This document shows, in pieces, positions 35,625-43,938 of a DNA stretch of 64,000 bases. Position numbers and translations under genes: made by a program. Numbering within the stretch: position 1 is the stretch's first letter; each line of letters opens with the position of its first letter. The notes under the pieces are model-generated. The model was not told where the DNA came from, made no database searches, and saw only the letters and a list, made by a program, of their open reading frames with translations. The DNA lies in NCBI RefSeq assembly GCF_007004665.1, contig NZ_ML660054.1, positions 186,001 to 250,000 on the forward strand, in the 5' to 3' direction. The DNA is from Denitrobaculum tricleocarpae. GTDB lineage: Bacteria; Pseudomonadota; Alphaproteobacteria; Kiloniellales; Kiloniellaceae.

Positions 35625-36636
35625 GCTTGGCCTCCATCACCGAGATAATCCTGCGCAAATAAAGGACCGCCAGGCTGAAGATCGCGATCGTCGCCAGTCC
35701 CATGAGCAGGAACATCAGAACTTCCGTGTCTTCAAAATTCATGACCAGGAAATCCAGCACCAGGGTCTCCAGAAGAATGCAGCCCGAGAGCGCGATGGCC
35801 GCGAGCGGCCACATATCGCGGAACCTGAAGCGGTAGAGCGCGTAGAGTAGCCCATGCCCCACCAGCCCGGCCAGGGCGCTGATCTTGACCGATGCACTGA
35901 CGTCGCGGCCATCCAGAATCCAGATCATGATCGGCGTGGCCAGCGGAACCAGTACCGCGATGGTAAGAAGAGCCCGCAACCAGCGCCGGTCGAGCCAGGC
36001 CGCCTGCGTGCGCGCCACATAGACTTCCCGCAGAACCAGCGCCAGCCCGTTGAGCGCCGCGAAGCCGACGAAGATCAGCGCTTCCATGTCCCGCTCCGGC
36101 AGGGCCGCCTGTTCCCACCACAAGGCCAGGAAGACATTCGTGACCGCCAGCCAGAGAACCCATTGCGCGGCGAAGTTGGAGATCACCGTCCAGCCGAAGA
36201 TGAACAGCGACCACATCATGAAAAGCTGATAGGCGTCCGCACCGGTCTGGTAGATCTGACCGTAGACCGCCATGAACACGCCGGTCAGAACCGACGCCGA
36301 GAGCAGCAGGATCTGCCCGCTGACACGCTCCAGCTTGTAGTAGTATGCCCCGATCAGACAGCAGAGCAGGCCGCCCTGGATCGTAGACAGCTTGACCAGC
36401 GGCGCAATCTTCGCCCAGTTGAAGGCGAAGAAGTAAACCACGCCGCAGAGCACCAGCGCGCTGCCCGCCGCGAGAAACAGGCGGGAGATCCAAAGACCCC
36501 ACTGATCCGCCGGCGTGAGAAAGTCCAGCGCATAGTCCCTGCCCTCCGGCGTGATCTTCTTGTGTGCCAGAAGCTCGTCGACCAGCCTGCGATTGGCGGG
36601 GATGTCCGCGAGCGTCACTTGAGGTGTCTGTTCCAA
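35617..36636 (-). CDS. DUF2157-domain membrane protein
   Basis: The 339-residue protein begins with a cytosolic helical part (PANRRLVDELLAHKKITPEGRDYALDFL), typical of DUF2157, followed by about nine membrane helices (WISRLFLAAGSALVLCGVVYFFAFNWAKIAP is characteristic). It is first of the three-gene operon. Its stop overlaps the DUF4401 start. Function unknown. Confidence 0.87.
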   Translation of the reverse strand: MEQTPQVTLADIPANRRLVDELLAHKKITPEGRDYALDFLTPADQWGLWISRLFLAAGSALVLCGVVYFFAFNWAKIAPLVKLSTIQGGLLCCLIGAYYYKLERVSGQILLLSASVLTGVFMAVYGQIYQTGADAYQLFMMWSLFIFGWTVISNFAAQWVLWLAVTNVFLALWWEQAALPERDMEALIFVGFAALNGLALVLREVYVARTQAAWLDRRWLRALLTIAVLVPLATPIMIWILDGRDVSASVKISALAGLVGHGLLYALYRFRFRDMWPLAAIALSGCILLETLVLDFLVMNFEDTEVLMFLLMGLATIAIFSLAVLYLRRIISVMEAKHV

Positions 36637-36732
36637 AATGTCCTCGGTGAAAAATTTCGCTGCAAATATTCAAACAGTATCGATAAAAAAGTCCGCTGCA
36701 CGGCCCGCTTCACGGCCCACTTTACGGGAAGC

Positions 36733-37617
36733 CTAGGGCGGAAAACCCGCTGCCTCCTTGAAGCTTGTGACCACATGGGCCGAAAAGGCTTTGCCTGCGG
36801 AACCGATCCGCGTGGCCTCACAGAGAAGAAGGCGGTAATCGCCGATCTGCTTCAGTCCCTGTTTGAGTCCCAGCACCTCGTGATCCTCCGAAACCAGGCT
36901 GGCGGGGATCGGCGCGATCGCCAGGTCGGAATCCACGGCGGCCAACTGTCCCTGCCCGGTCTCGCAGGTATAGGCGATCCGATAGCGCATGTTCGTCTCT
37001 TCGAGAGAGGCCAGCGCCGCCGCCCGCCAGGGGCATCCCTGCGCCGAGAGGGTGAGCGGAAGCGGCACGCGGCGGTGCGCCCTGCCGTTGCGCTTGCCGA
37101 CCCAGACCAGCGGCTCACTGTAGATGGTTTTTCCCGGCAGGCTTTCGTGTTTATCGGCAGCGGTCAGAACCAGATCGAGTTCGCCGGCCTCCAATTGTCT
37201 CGTGAGTGCCGCGGTCGTGGAAAGCACGACATCCACCTCGACCAGAGGATGGGTGGCCGCGAAACGCGCGAGGATCTGTGGTAAAAAGCGCGACCCGAAG
37301 TCATCGAGGGCCCCGAAACGGATTCGTCCTTCGAGCTGCGCGACCCGGAAGCGGGCCAGCGCCTCCTCATTGATCCGCAGCAGTTCCCTGCTGTGAATAA
37401 GAAAGGCTTCACCGTCGACCGTCAGAGACACCCGCCGGGCGTGCCGATGAAACAGCGGCCGTCCCAGTTGGTCTTCCAGGCGTTTCATCTGCATGCTCAC
37501 CGCCGAGGGCGTGCGCAGCACGCGTTTCGCCGCAGCGGTAAAGCTGCCGACTTCCGAAATGGCCACGAAAGTGTGGATCAGGTCGGTTTCAAGTAAGGCG
37601 TTTGCATTTGGTCCCAT
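36733..37617 (-). CDS. LysR-family transcriptional regulator
   Basis: The 294-residue protein has the LysR helix-turn-helix (LIHTFVAISEVGSFTAAAKRVLRTPSAVSMQMKRLEDQLGRPLFHR) and a substrate-binding domain starting near residue 90 (GRIRFGALDDFGSRFLPQIL). The ligand is unknown. The ATG at 37617 is taken; GTG at 37620 and TTG at 37635 are alternatives. It is divergent from the DUF1127 gene at 37719; the 100-base gap contains the palindrome attgatcaat (37640-37649), a likely binding site for this regulator. Confidence 0.92.
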   Translation of the reverse strand: MGPNANALLETDLIHTFVAISEVGSFTAAAKRVLRTPSAVSMQMKRLEDQLGRPLFHRHARRVSLTVDGEAFLIHSRELLRINEEALARFRVAQLEGRIRFGALDDFGSRFLPQILARFAATHPLVEVDVVLSTTAALTRQLEAGELDLVLTAADKHESLPGKTIYSEPLVWVGKRNGRAHRRVPLPLTLSAQGCPWRAAALASLEETNMRYRIAYTCETGQGQLAAVDSDLAIAPIPASLVSEDHEVLGLKQGLKQIGDYRLLLCEATRIGSAGKAFSAHVVTSFKEAAGFPP

Positions 37618-37639
37618 CACAGACCCTGTTTTCAATAAA

Positions 37640-37649
37640 ATTGATCAAT
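37640..37649. promoter_or_regulatory. Palindrome in the LysR/DUF1127 divergent gap
   Basis: attgatcaat is a perfect 10-bp palindrome, 23 bases upstream of the LysR start, in an AT-rich stretch. LysR proteins often bind such sites in divergent promoters. No direct evidence for binding. Confidence 0.35.
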
Positions 37650-37718
37650 ATCATAAAATCTATGAACTGTATTGACTAATCTCTAACTGCCATGATCTCC
37701 GCAGCCACGGAGATGACC

Positions 37719-38189
37719 ATGACGACTCATTCGAAAGCCCCCGCGAATGCCGACGCTAGCGCCCGAAATGAGACGCCGCCCAGAAGCGCCGTGCCAAGCG
37801 CCGCGCGTTCCTTTCTGCTGTCTGTCCTCGCTGCCCTGCGGCACGGCTGCGCGAAGCAGCGGCACAACCGCGCCCGGCGAAGAGCGCAGAAGCTCGCGCG
37901 CGACGCCTTCATGGCCACGGTACGCCTGGACGACCGCATGCTGGACGACATCGGTGTAACCCGTGAAGAGGTGCAATGGGCTGCGGGCCTGCCCCTCGCG
38001 TTCAATGCCGCCCGGGCCCTGCATTCCAGAGCCCGGGCGCGCCGCCGGCGCGCGAAAGCCGGTCCGAACGGCTCCAGCCGATCCCCGGACTTCCCAAACA
38101 CAAACCTGTCGGCCGGAAGCCTCATAGCGTCTCCCCTGGCTTCGACGGGTCCGCAATGGGCAAAGCCATACAGGCTTTGGGCGCTGTAA
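37719..38189 (+). CDS. DUF1127-domain protein
   Basis: The 156-residue basic protein contains a DUF1127-type segment in the middle: ARDAFMATVRLDDRMLDDIGVTREEVQWAAGLPL (about residues 62-95), preceded and followed by Arg-rich stretches. DUF1127 proteins are small stress- and RNA-related proteins in alphaproteobacteria. The C-terminal 55 residues are low in structure and overlap the convergent lipoprotein gene by 68 bases, so the true end function is uncertain. The start MTTHSK at 37719 follows ACGGAGATGACC. Confidence 0.7.
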   Translation: MTTHSKAPANADASARNETPPRSAVPSAARSFLLSVLAALRHGCAKQRHNRARRRAQKLARDAFMATVRLDDRMLDDIGVTREEVQWAAGLPLAFNAARALHSRARARRRRAKAGPNGSSRSPDFPNTNLSAGSLIASPLASTGPQWAKPYRLWAL

Positions 38190-38643
38190 GGGAGAGGTTC
38201 AACGCAAGTTGTTTAACCGCTTCGGGCGGCCCGGATGCCATCAGCGCCGGGTTCCGGGGATCGCCCTGGGGGCGCCTTAAGGCCGCCCCGTCCGGAATCT
38301 CGACCGTCTCGTGTTCGAGCAAAAGACAGAACATGATGTGATGCCGGTTGCGCGTCATCACCACCAGCTCCCATGACGCATCGACCGCGGACTGCTTTTG
38401 CAGGATCAGAAATTCCTCGGACACCCGGTAAACCCGCGGGTTGGAGAGAATGTCGTCCCTGAGAACCCGGGTGTCTCCGCTATCGGGCATCGACCTGACA
38501 TGATCGCGGATAACCCTGCCGAACGCGGTATCTTCCATCCTGACCAGTTCGCCCTGGAAAAAGGGCGGCTTGGTGAACTTGTAGCACCCCGAGAGCAGAA
38601 CGCCTGCCAGCGCCAGCGTCATCGACAGCTTAAAGCTATTCAA
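38122..38643 (-). CDS. Predicted lipoprotein, unknown function
   Basis: The 173-residue protein from a TTG at 38643 has a short signal sequence ending in a lipobox (LSMTLALAGVLLSGC), so it should be anchored in a membrane by a lipid on Cys. GGGACGGAG lies just before the TTG; a downstream ATG (MTLALAG) is also possible. The rest has no recognised domain (FKLSM..., YKFTKPPFFQGELV, VYRVSEEFLILQKQ). It is convergent with and slightly overlapping the DUF1127 gene. Confidence 0.62.
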   Translation of the reverse strand: MNSFKLSMTLALAGVLLSGCYKFTKPPFFQGELVRMEDTAFGRVIRDHVRSMPDSGDTRVLRDDILSNPRVYRVSEEFLILQKQSAVDASWELVVMTRNRHHIMFCLLLEHETVEIPDGAALRRPQGDPRNPALMASGPPEAVKQLALNLSLTAPKACMALPIADPSKPGETL

Positions 38644-38799
38644 CTCCGTCCCCTGTTCCAGAACGCGATACCTTGAGCGCGGTCGGCGCGCAGATCTCGC
38701 GAGGTTCAGGGACCTCGGCAGTTTCCGGCGGCCGCGCACCCGTCCCCCGTTTGGAGAAAGGCGTCCATTAGTCGGTAGGCAAATGGAAAGGGTTCAAAA

Positions 38800-39132
38800 T
38801 TATTTTTCCATCAGAAACACCGGTTCGAGCTCCGCCCACCACTCTCCGTCACGGCGGCTCTCAAGCGGCGCCTGCATGGGGTTGCAGATCGCCCACCATT
38901 CCCGGGTTTTCGGATCCTCCCCCATGCGCGCCATATCGGCGGCGTGATCCGTGCCATGGTACTCGTAATATCCGAACAGCAGGTTTTCCGGCTCACGCAG
39001 AAAGATCGAGTAGTTCTGAATGTGACAGCGCCGGATCTGCGCCAGCACCTCGGGCCAGACATCCGCATGCAGCCGTTTGTACTCCGGGATATCCTCCGGG
39101 CGGATGCCGATCACAAATCCGTAGCGTTTCAT
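38800..39132 (-). CDS. rhaM: L-rhamnose mutarotase
   Basis: It interconverts alpha and beta anomers of L-rhamnose. The 110-residue protein matches the family along its whole length: MKRYGFVIGIRPEDIPEYKRLHADVWPEVLAQIRRCHIQNYSIFL with the active-site His, then NLLFGYYEYHG and the terminal WWAELEPVFLM. No other rhamnose gene is nearby, so it is an orphan here. It lies 64 bases after the methyltransferase gene. Confidence 0.93.
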   Translation of the reverse strand: MKRYGFVIGIRPEDIPEYKRLHADVWPEVLAQIRRCHIQNYSIFLREPENLLFGYYEYHGTDHAADMARMGEDPKTREWWAICNPMQAPLESRRDGEWWAELEPVFLMEK

Positions 39133-39195
39133 CTCCTGCTCCCCGATTTCCGGTCCCTTATTCCTGGACACCGTTACCTGGATCAAGGCGGAAGG

Positions 39196-39840
39196 CTACA
39201 GCGCCCGGGTCTTGCGCGCCACGACGAAACGGCTGATGGACTGATCGGTGAAGCTTCGGCTCTCGAGAATTTCGAAGCCCGCGTCACCTATGCAGCTCTC
39301 CACCTCCGCGGACGACATGGCGCGAACGTAAGGCGCTTTGTTGAGCCATTGCATCACGGGGATCATCAGTCGCATCAGCAGCCGGAAGAAAAAGTTCGCG
39401 TTGGCCAGGCACACGGTTTTAGAGATGAAGACGCCACCCGGTTTCAACAGACTTTCGATCCGCGCCACGGTCGCCTCCGTGTCCTCCATCAGGTGCAGGT
39501 AGTTGAAGGCCAGAACGGCATCGTAGCCGCCGCGTCCCAGAGCATCGTCAAAGGCCGTCGCCTGCAAAAACTCGACATTCTCTACCCCTTGCGCCGAAGC
39601 TTTTTCCCGGCCGATCGCGACCATTTCGGCGGAGATATCGCTGGCGGTCATCTGCGCCACCGCGTCCGCCAGTTTCAGCGCGGTCATCCCGGTGCCGCAG
39701 CCCAGTTCCAGCACCCGGTCGTTCGGCGACAGCCGCGCCCGCGTCCGATCGAGCGTCTCATGATAGGCGGTTAAATTCTTGATCGGCCGCGTTTCGTAGC
39801 GCCGCGCCACCTTGTCCCAGTATTTTCCCGCAGCCAGCAT
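39196..39840 (-). CDS. Class I SAM-dependent methyltransferase
   Basis: The 214-residue protein has motif I VLELGCGTGMTALKLA for SAM binding, motif II region FLQATAFDDAL and the post-motif YDAVLAFNYLHLMEDTEA. The C-terminal hydrophobic segment NFFFRLLMRLMIPVMQWLNK suggests a lipophilic substrate or membrane contact, as in ubiquinone/phospholipid methyltransferases. The substrate is not known. It is divergent from the LysR gene at 40028. Confidence 0.85.
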   Translation of the reverse strand: MLAAGKYWDKVARRYETRPIKNLTAYHETLDRTRARLSPNDRVLELGCGTGMTALKLADAVAQMTASDISAEMVAIGREKASAQGVENVEFLQATAFDDALGRGGYDAVLAFNYLHLMEDTEATVARIESLLKPGGVFISKTVCLANANFFFRLLMRLMIPVMQWLNKAPYVRAMSSAEVESCIGDAGFEILESRSFTDQSISRFVVARKTRAL

Positions 39841-39931
39841 CGTCGTTCCCGTGCCTCTCTTGTCTCTCTAGGTCTCGCCGCTCTCGGCTCTGCGTTTCTC
39901 TACCCATACGGAGATAAAAGATATAGCCTCT

Positions 39932-39958
39932 AAATATGCAGCATACTTATACATATTT
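39932..39958. promoter_or_regulatory. Inverted repeat in the methyltransferase/LysR divergent gap
   Basis: AAATATG (39932-39938) and CATATTT (39952-39958) form an inverted repeat with a 13-base spacer, fitting LysR-type boxes (T-N11-A). It lies between the divergent methyltransferase gene and LysR gene and is probably an autoregulatory site. Confidence 0.4.
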
Positions 39959-40027
39959 GCATGGATTGATCTTTCCCCATAGAGGAACACAAAGACGAAT
40001 GATCTCCCACACGGAGTGCGCAGCAAG

Positions 40028-40912
40028 ATGAACTGGAACACGGTGTCCTTCGACTGGAACCAGGCCCGGGCTTTTCTCGCCACCGCCGAGGAGGGATCGC
40101 TCTCCGCCGCCGCCCGCGCGCTGGGTCAGACCCAGCCGACCCTGGGCCGCCAGGTTGCCGCGCTGGAAGCCGAACTGGGCGTGATCCTCTTCGAACGCAT
40201 CGGCCGCAACTTCACTCTCACGCCCTCCGGCCTGGAACTGCTCGACCATGTCCGTGCCATGGGCGAGGCCGCCGGGCGGATTTCCATGACCGCCTCGGGC
40301 CAGTCCCAATCGATCGAAGGCCAGGTCTGCATCTCCGCCAGCGACGCCATGGCAGCGTATCTCCTGCCCACCGTGCTCAAGCGCCTGCGTGAGTCCGCAC
40401 CCAAGATCGAGATCGAAGTGGTCTCCTCCAACGCGCTCAGCGACCTGCGCCGCCGCGAGGCTGACATCGCCATCCGCCACGTCCGGCCCGAACAGCCGGA
40501 CCTGATCGCCAAGCTGATCCGCGAGACCAATGCCTACCTCTATGCCTCGAGCGCGTTCCTCGAAACGCACGGCCGCCCGACCACGCCCGAGGCGCTGACG
40601 GATCTCGACTTCATCGGCTTCGGCCAGGCCGACCGCCTGATCGCCGCCCTCAACGGCGCGGGTCTCACCCTCACCCGCCGCAATTTCAGGGTCGGCTCGG
40701 AAAGCGGCGTGGTCGGCTGGGAACTGGTGAAACACGGTCTGGGCATCGGCATCATGGCCGAGGAAATTGCCGCCCTAACCCCGGGTATCGAACGCGTCCT
40801 GCCCGACCTGCCGCCCTTCACCTTCCCCATCTGGCTGACCACCCACCGCGAACTGCGCAGCAGCCGGCGCATCCGGGTGGTGTTCGATTTATTGCAGGAG
40901 GTCTTGGGGTGA
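40028..40912 (+). CDS. LysR-family transcriptional regulator
   Basis: This 294-residue regulator begins MNWNTVSFDWNQARAFLATAEEGSLSAAARALGQTQPTLGRQVAALEAELG, a normal LysR winged helix. The effector domain starts near residue 95 (GQVCISASDAMAAYLLPTVL). Its divergent neighbour, the methyltransferase gene, may be a target. The effector is unknown. The ATG at 40028 is chosen as the first one with the normal start of the family. Confidence 0.93.
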   Translation: MNWNTVSFDWNQARAFLATAEEGSLSAAARALGQTQPTLGRQVAALEAELGVILFERIGRNFTLTPSGLELLDHVRAMGEAAGRISMTASGQSQSIEGQVCISASDAMAAYLLPTVLKRLRESAPKIEIEVVSSNALSDLRRREADIAIRHVRPEQPDLIAKLIRETNAYLYASSAFLETHGRPTTPEALTDLDFIGFGQADRLIAALNGAGLTLTRRNFRVGSESGVVGWELVKHGLGIGIMAEEIAALTPGIERVLPDLPPFTFPIWLTTHRELRSSRRIRVVFDLLQEVLG

Positions 40913-40993
40913 GAGAGCATTTGCGCCCATCACAAGCTTTGCTTAAAGACTATTGCATTCGCCAGTAACGCGGCTCGCAGTGCGTCTGTTCAT

Positions 40994-41572
40994 ATGGAGG
41001 GTCTGGTGATCTGGTTGCTTCTCGGCGTCATCCTCTGGAGCGCTGTCCATTTCGTTCCGAGCCTCGGCCCGGCGTTAAAGACCCGGCTCATTGGAAAGTT
41101 TGGCAGGAAAAGCTACAGGATTCTCTTTGCCCTCCTGGTGGCCACGTCGATCCTGCTGATGATCTTCGGATGGCGATCGACAGATCCCCTTTTCCTCTAC
41201 GCTCTCGGCTCTTGGACCAGCCCCGTAACCACGCTCCTCGTGCTTTGCGCCTTCATTCTCATGGGGGCTACAAATTATCCGACGCGCATAAAGCGCTTCA
41301 TTCGGCATCCGCAGCTCTCGGGACTGGCGGTCTGGTCCGTCGCCCACCTGATCTCGAACGGCGACAGCCGCTCGCTGATCCTCTTCGGCGGTCTGGGGCT
41401 CTGGGCGCTGGCGGAGATTTTCCTGATTTCGGCCCGTGAGGGCGCTTGGGTGAAGCCGGAGGCGCCGAGCCTGGTCGTCGAATTCCGAGGTCTGGCGATC
41501 AGCTTCGTGATCTTCTTCGCCGCCATGGCACTCCACCCCTGGTTCGCCGGCGTGCCGGTGATCGCGCGCTAG
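40994..41572 (+). CDS. NnrU-family membrane protein
   Basis: The 192-residue protein has about six membrane helices. The NnrU family signature is visible: VIWLLLGVILWSAVHFVPSLGP at the start, NYPTRIKRFIRHPQLSGLAVWSVAHLISNGDSRSLILFGGL in the middle. NnrU is linked to nitric oxide/denitrification gene sets in some alphaproteobacteria, and related proteins act in isoprenoid/carotenoid pathways; no such genes are here. It begins with ATG at 40994 after GCGTCTGTTCAT. Confidence 0.85.
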   Translation: MEGLVIWLLLGVILWSAVHFVPSLGPALKTRLIGKFGRKSYRILFALLVATSILLMIFGWRSTDPLFLYALGSWTSPVTTLLVLCAFILMGATNYPTRIKRFIRHPQLSGLAVWSVAHLISNGDSRSLILFGGLGLWALAEIFLISAREGAWVKPEAPSLVVEFRGLAISFVIFFAAMALHPWFAGVPVIAR

Positions 41573-41578
41573 TATCCC

Positions 41579-41612
41579 GAATCTGAAATTCACTTCATTG
41601 AATTTCAGATTC
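41579..41612. repeat. Perfect 14-bp inverted repeat after the NnrU-like gene
   Basis: gaatctgaaattca (41579-41592) is the exact reverse complement of tgaatttcagattc (41599-41612) with a 6-base loop. It starts seven bases after the NnrU stop. It may serve as a terminator, but its right arm runs into the repeated string gattcaacgggacacta, so it could be part of a larger repeat element. Confidence 0.75.
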
Positions 41613-41635
41613 AACGGGACACTACCTCATTGAAT

Positions 41636-41701
41636 CCGGTGTGATTCAGTGTCTAAAACTCGCCGCAGATTATGCGGCGAACTTCTGAAACATCACACTA
41701 G
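41636..41701. repeat. 66-bp palindromic element, copy 2
   Basis: Inverted relative to copy 1 (23362-23427), 59 of 66 bases identical. Its ends, ccggtgtgat and atcacactag, match in 8 of 10 positions as inverted repeats. The central stem CTCGCCGCA/TGCGGCGA is intact. The string agattcaacgggacacta lies just upstream at 41607-41624. It sits between the NnrU-like gene and the convergent flavin monooxygenase gene. Confidence 0.8.
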
Positions 41702-41740
41702 GTTATGGACTTTCAGCCTGCATCGCCGCCTTTGCGCGGT

Positions 41741-43006
41741 CTATGATGCGCGTTCGCCCGGTCCCCGGTACTCGAGATATTTGCGTTGGGTGGCGATATG
41801 GTCGGCGACATGCTTCGCGTCGTGCCAGACACCCCAGATGAAAGTGGAGCCCCGGCGCGATTGCCACGGCAGTCCCAGGAAATAGATGCCGGGCTCCGAT
41901 GAAACGCCGCGCTGATGCAGAGGCTTGCCCGCTTTGTCGAAGGCATCGACCTTGAGCCAGTCGAAATCCTGCCGAAACCCGGTGGCCCAGATCACCGAGG
42001 TCACGCCCGCTGCCGCCAGATCCAGTTGCCGGATCGGATGGGTCAGACAGTCCGGGTCCGGCCAGGCCGCGCGGGCTTGCGGTTCTTCCGGCAACTCGAT
42101 CCCGGTCCGCGCGACATAGGCATCCGCCGCGTCCAGCATGGCCAGGTAACTTGCGTCACCCTTCGCGAGGTTTTCTTCCAGATCGTGGGCAAAAGTCAGA
42201 ACGCCGTCGCGATAGTCTTGGGTCATGCCAACCAGATTCAGGCCCTCCCCCGCCAACCGCCGGAAGTCGATCGTCTTCCCGCCGTAGGCGCCGCTGACTG
42301 CAATCGTCACATGCTCCGTCCCCGGTCCCGGCGCCTCGATGTCCCAAAGTCCGAGCACACCCAGCCACCAGACGAAGTCACGCCCCCGATAGACACGCGG
42401 CGGCCGTTCATGCGGCCCCACCGAGAGATAGACCTCCCTGCCCGCCCGCCTGAGCTCATCCGCGATCTGCGTCCCTGAAGAGCCCGCGCCTACGATCAGG
42501 ACCGCGCCTTCAGGAAGCTCTTCGGGATTACGATAATGGAAGGAATGCAGCTGCTTGATGGCCACATCCTCGGGAAGGATCGGCGGAATCACCGGATGCT
42601 GGAAGGCCCCCGTCGCCGCCACGATGTTCCGCGCTTCGATCAGCCCGTCTGACGTCTCTACCCGAAACAGCCCGCGGCCCTCGACCCGCTCCGCCTTGAG
42701 CACCTCGACCCCGGTGCGGATCGGCGCACCGACCATCTTCGCGTAGTCCGCCAGATAATCCGCAACCCGCTCCTTCGTTGGAAAGCCATCCGGGTCCTCA
42801 CCTTCGAAGTCCAGGTTCGGGAAGCGGTCATGCCACGCCGGCCCGTTGGCGACCAGAGAGTCCCACCGCCCCGACCGCCAGGCTTCGGCCACCCGGTTCT
42901 TCTCCAGGAGCAGATGCGGCACCGCGTTTTTACCGAGGTGCTCGCTCGCGGCAATCCCGGCCTGCCCGGCGCCCACCACGAGCGTATCGATTTCTTCCAC
43001 CGGCAT
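41741..43006 (-). CDS. Flavin-containing monooxygenase-like oxidoreductase
   Basis: This 421-residue FAD/NADPH protein resembles the CzcO/FMO-like group: FAD motif DTLVVGAGQAGIAASEHL at the N-terminus, NADP motif VLIVGAGSSGTQIADEL at about residue 165, and WATGFRQDFDWL near the C-terminus. The substrate is unknown. The ATG at 43006 gives MPVEEIDTLVV; the frame is open to 43093. It stands alone on the minus strand. Confidence 0.87.
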   Translation of the reverse strand: MPVEEIDTLVVGAGQAGIAASEHLGKNAVPHLLLEKNRVAEAWRSGRWDSLVANGPAWHDRFPNLDFEGEDPDGFPTKERVADYLADYAKMVGAPIRTGVEVLKAERVEGRGLFRVETSDGLIEARNIVAATGAFQHPVIPPILPEDVAIKQLHSFHYRNPEELPEGAVLIVGAGSSGTQIADELRRAGREVYLSVGPHERPPRVYRGRDFVWWLGVLGLWDIEAPGPGTEHVTIAVSGAYGGKTIDFRRLAGEGLNLVGMTQDYRDGVLTFAHDLEENLAKGDASYLAMLDAADAYVARTGIELPEEPQARAAWPDPDCLTHPIRQLDLAAAGVTSVIWATGFRQDFDWLKVDAFDKAGKPLHQRGVSSEPGIYFLGLPWQSRRGSTFIWGVWHDAKHVADHIATQRKYLEYRGPGERAS

Positions 43007-43264
43007 AACTGGGTCCCTCGAGTGTGGCGCGAGATGTTGCACCGCGCGTTCGAAGATCACTCTAGCGAAAGCGGATAAGGTCGGAAAATACACATTCGGA
43101 AAGCTTTGCTTCGGTTATGGCTAATCTCTGGTGCGTGGGCTTTTCGGGAAGCTGAACCGTCAATCTGGTCAAGCGCCGCAAATCACAACAGCGAAAATTC
43201 AGCCTGCATTGACAAACTGTTCAACAAAGTTGCACAATGCTCAGAGATCCATCGCGAACTTGAG

Positions 43265-43567
43265 ATGACAATGGCAAAATCAACCATGGGCGTGCGCCTG
43301 GGCGAAGAAACCCAAAGCCGTCTGGAAGCCCTCGGCAGAGCGCGGGACAGATCGCCCCATTACCTGATGAAAGCGGCGATTGAACGCTTTCTGGACGTCG
43401 AGGAAGCGCTCGAGGAAGAGCGCCTACTGGTGACGTCCCGCTGGGAGAAATACAAACTCACCGGAGAAACGCTCGATCATGCCGATGTAAAGGCCTGGGC
43501 GGACGGGCTCGACGACTCCTTGTCTAGCGATCCGGAGAGCGGCGACACGAAAGCCGATTCCGCCTGA
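43265..43567 (+). CDS. Ribbon-helix-helix antitoxin (CopG/ParD-like)
   Basis: The 100-residue protein starts MTMAKSTMGVRLGEETQSRLEALGRARDRSPHYLMKAAIERFLDVEEAL, a ribbon-helix-helix DNA-binding domain followed by an acidic C-terminal tail that would bind the toxin. ATG at 43265 or 43271. The toxin start overlaps its stop by one base (TGATG), the usual coupling in toxin-antitoxin operons. It would repress its own promoter in the 250 bases upstream. Confidence 0.88.
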   Translation: MTMAKSTMGVRLGEETQSRLEALGRARDRSPHYLMKAAIERFLDVEEALEEERLLVTSRWEKYKLTGETLDHADVKAWADGLDDSLSSDPESGDTKADSA

Positions 43568-43851
43568 TGGCGGAGGTCAGATGGCTCCCCGACGCTCTGG
43601 GAGACCTCAAGCGCCTTCATGCTTTCATCGATCCCCATAGTCCGAACGCAGCCGCCCGCGCCGTCAAGACCCTGATCGCCGCAGCCGAAACCCTTGCAGC
43701 TTTCCCGGAACGGGGCCGCCCTTGGGATTTGGAAATGGACTATCGAGAATTGCCCGTCCGTTTCGGCGCAAGCGGCTACGTCATTCGCTATCGCGTCTTC
43801 GAGGGTCAAGTCTTCGTTGTGCGCGTTTGGCACGCCCTGGAGGAGCGGTAA
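43567..43851 (+). CDS. RelE/ParE-family toxin
   Basis: The 94-residue protein has the RelE/ParE fold pattern: VRWLPDALGDLKRLHAFIDPHSPNAA with the long helix pair, TLAAFPERGRPW, RELPVRFGASGYVIRYRV and C-terminal VFVVRVWHALEER with a typical His/Arg end. Such toxins block either gyrase (ParE) or translation (RelE); the choice is not clear here. It is paired with the antitoxin upstream by a one-base overlap. Confidence 0.9.
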   Translation: MAEVRWLPDALGDLKRLHAFIDPHSPNAAARAVKTLIAAAETLAAFPERGRPWDLEMDYRELPVRFGASGYVIRYRVFEGQVFVVRVWHALEER

Positions 43852-43889
43852 GCAGGGCCTTTGGTCAGGCATTTGGACATTAAAGCGCG

Positions 43890-43929
43890 GCACCCCTAAG
43901 CCGTCTTCGCAAAAACCGCCCGTATCGCC
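43890..43929 (-). pseudogene. 40-bp copy of the 3' end of the alpha/beta hydrolase gene at 46.5 kb
   Basis: gcacccctaagccgtcttcgc...cgtatcgcc at 43890-43929 matches 46501-46540 except for two bases. On the minus strand both code for the end IRAVFAKxA followed by TAG. It lies between the toxin gene and the exported protein gene at 43939, without the rest of the hydrolase gene. A partial duplication or recombination scar is the simplest explanation. Confidence 0.75.
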
Positions 43930-43938
43930 CTGATCTGC

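Noticed and set aside
38800-39132. A rhamnose utilisation operon
   Set aside because: Only the mutarotase is present; no rhamnose isomerase, kinase, aldolase or transporter gene is near.
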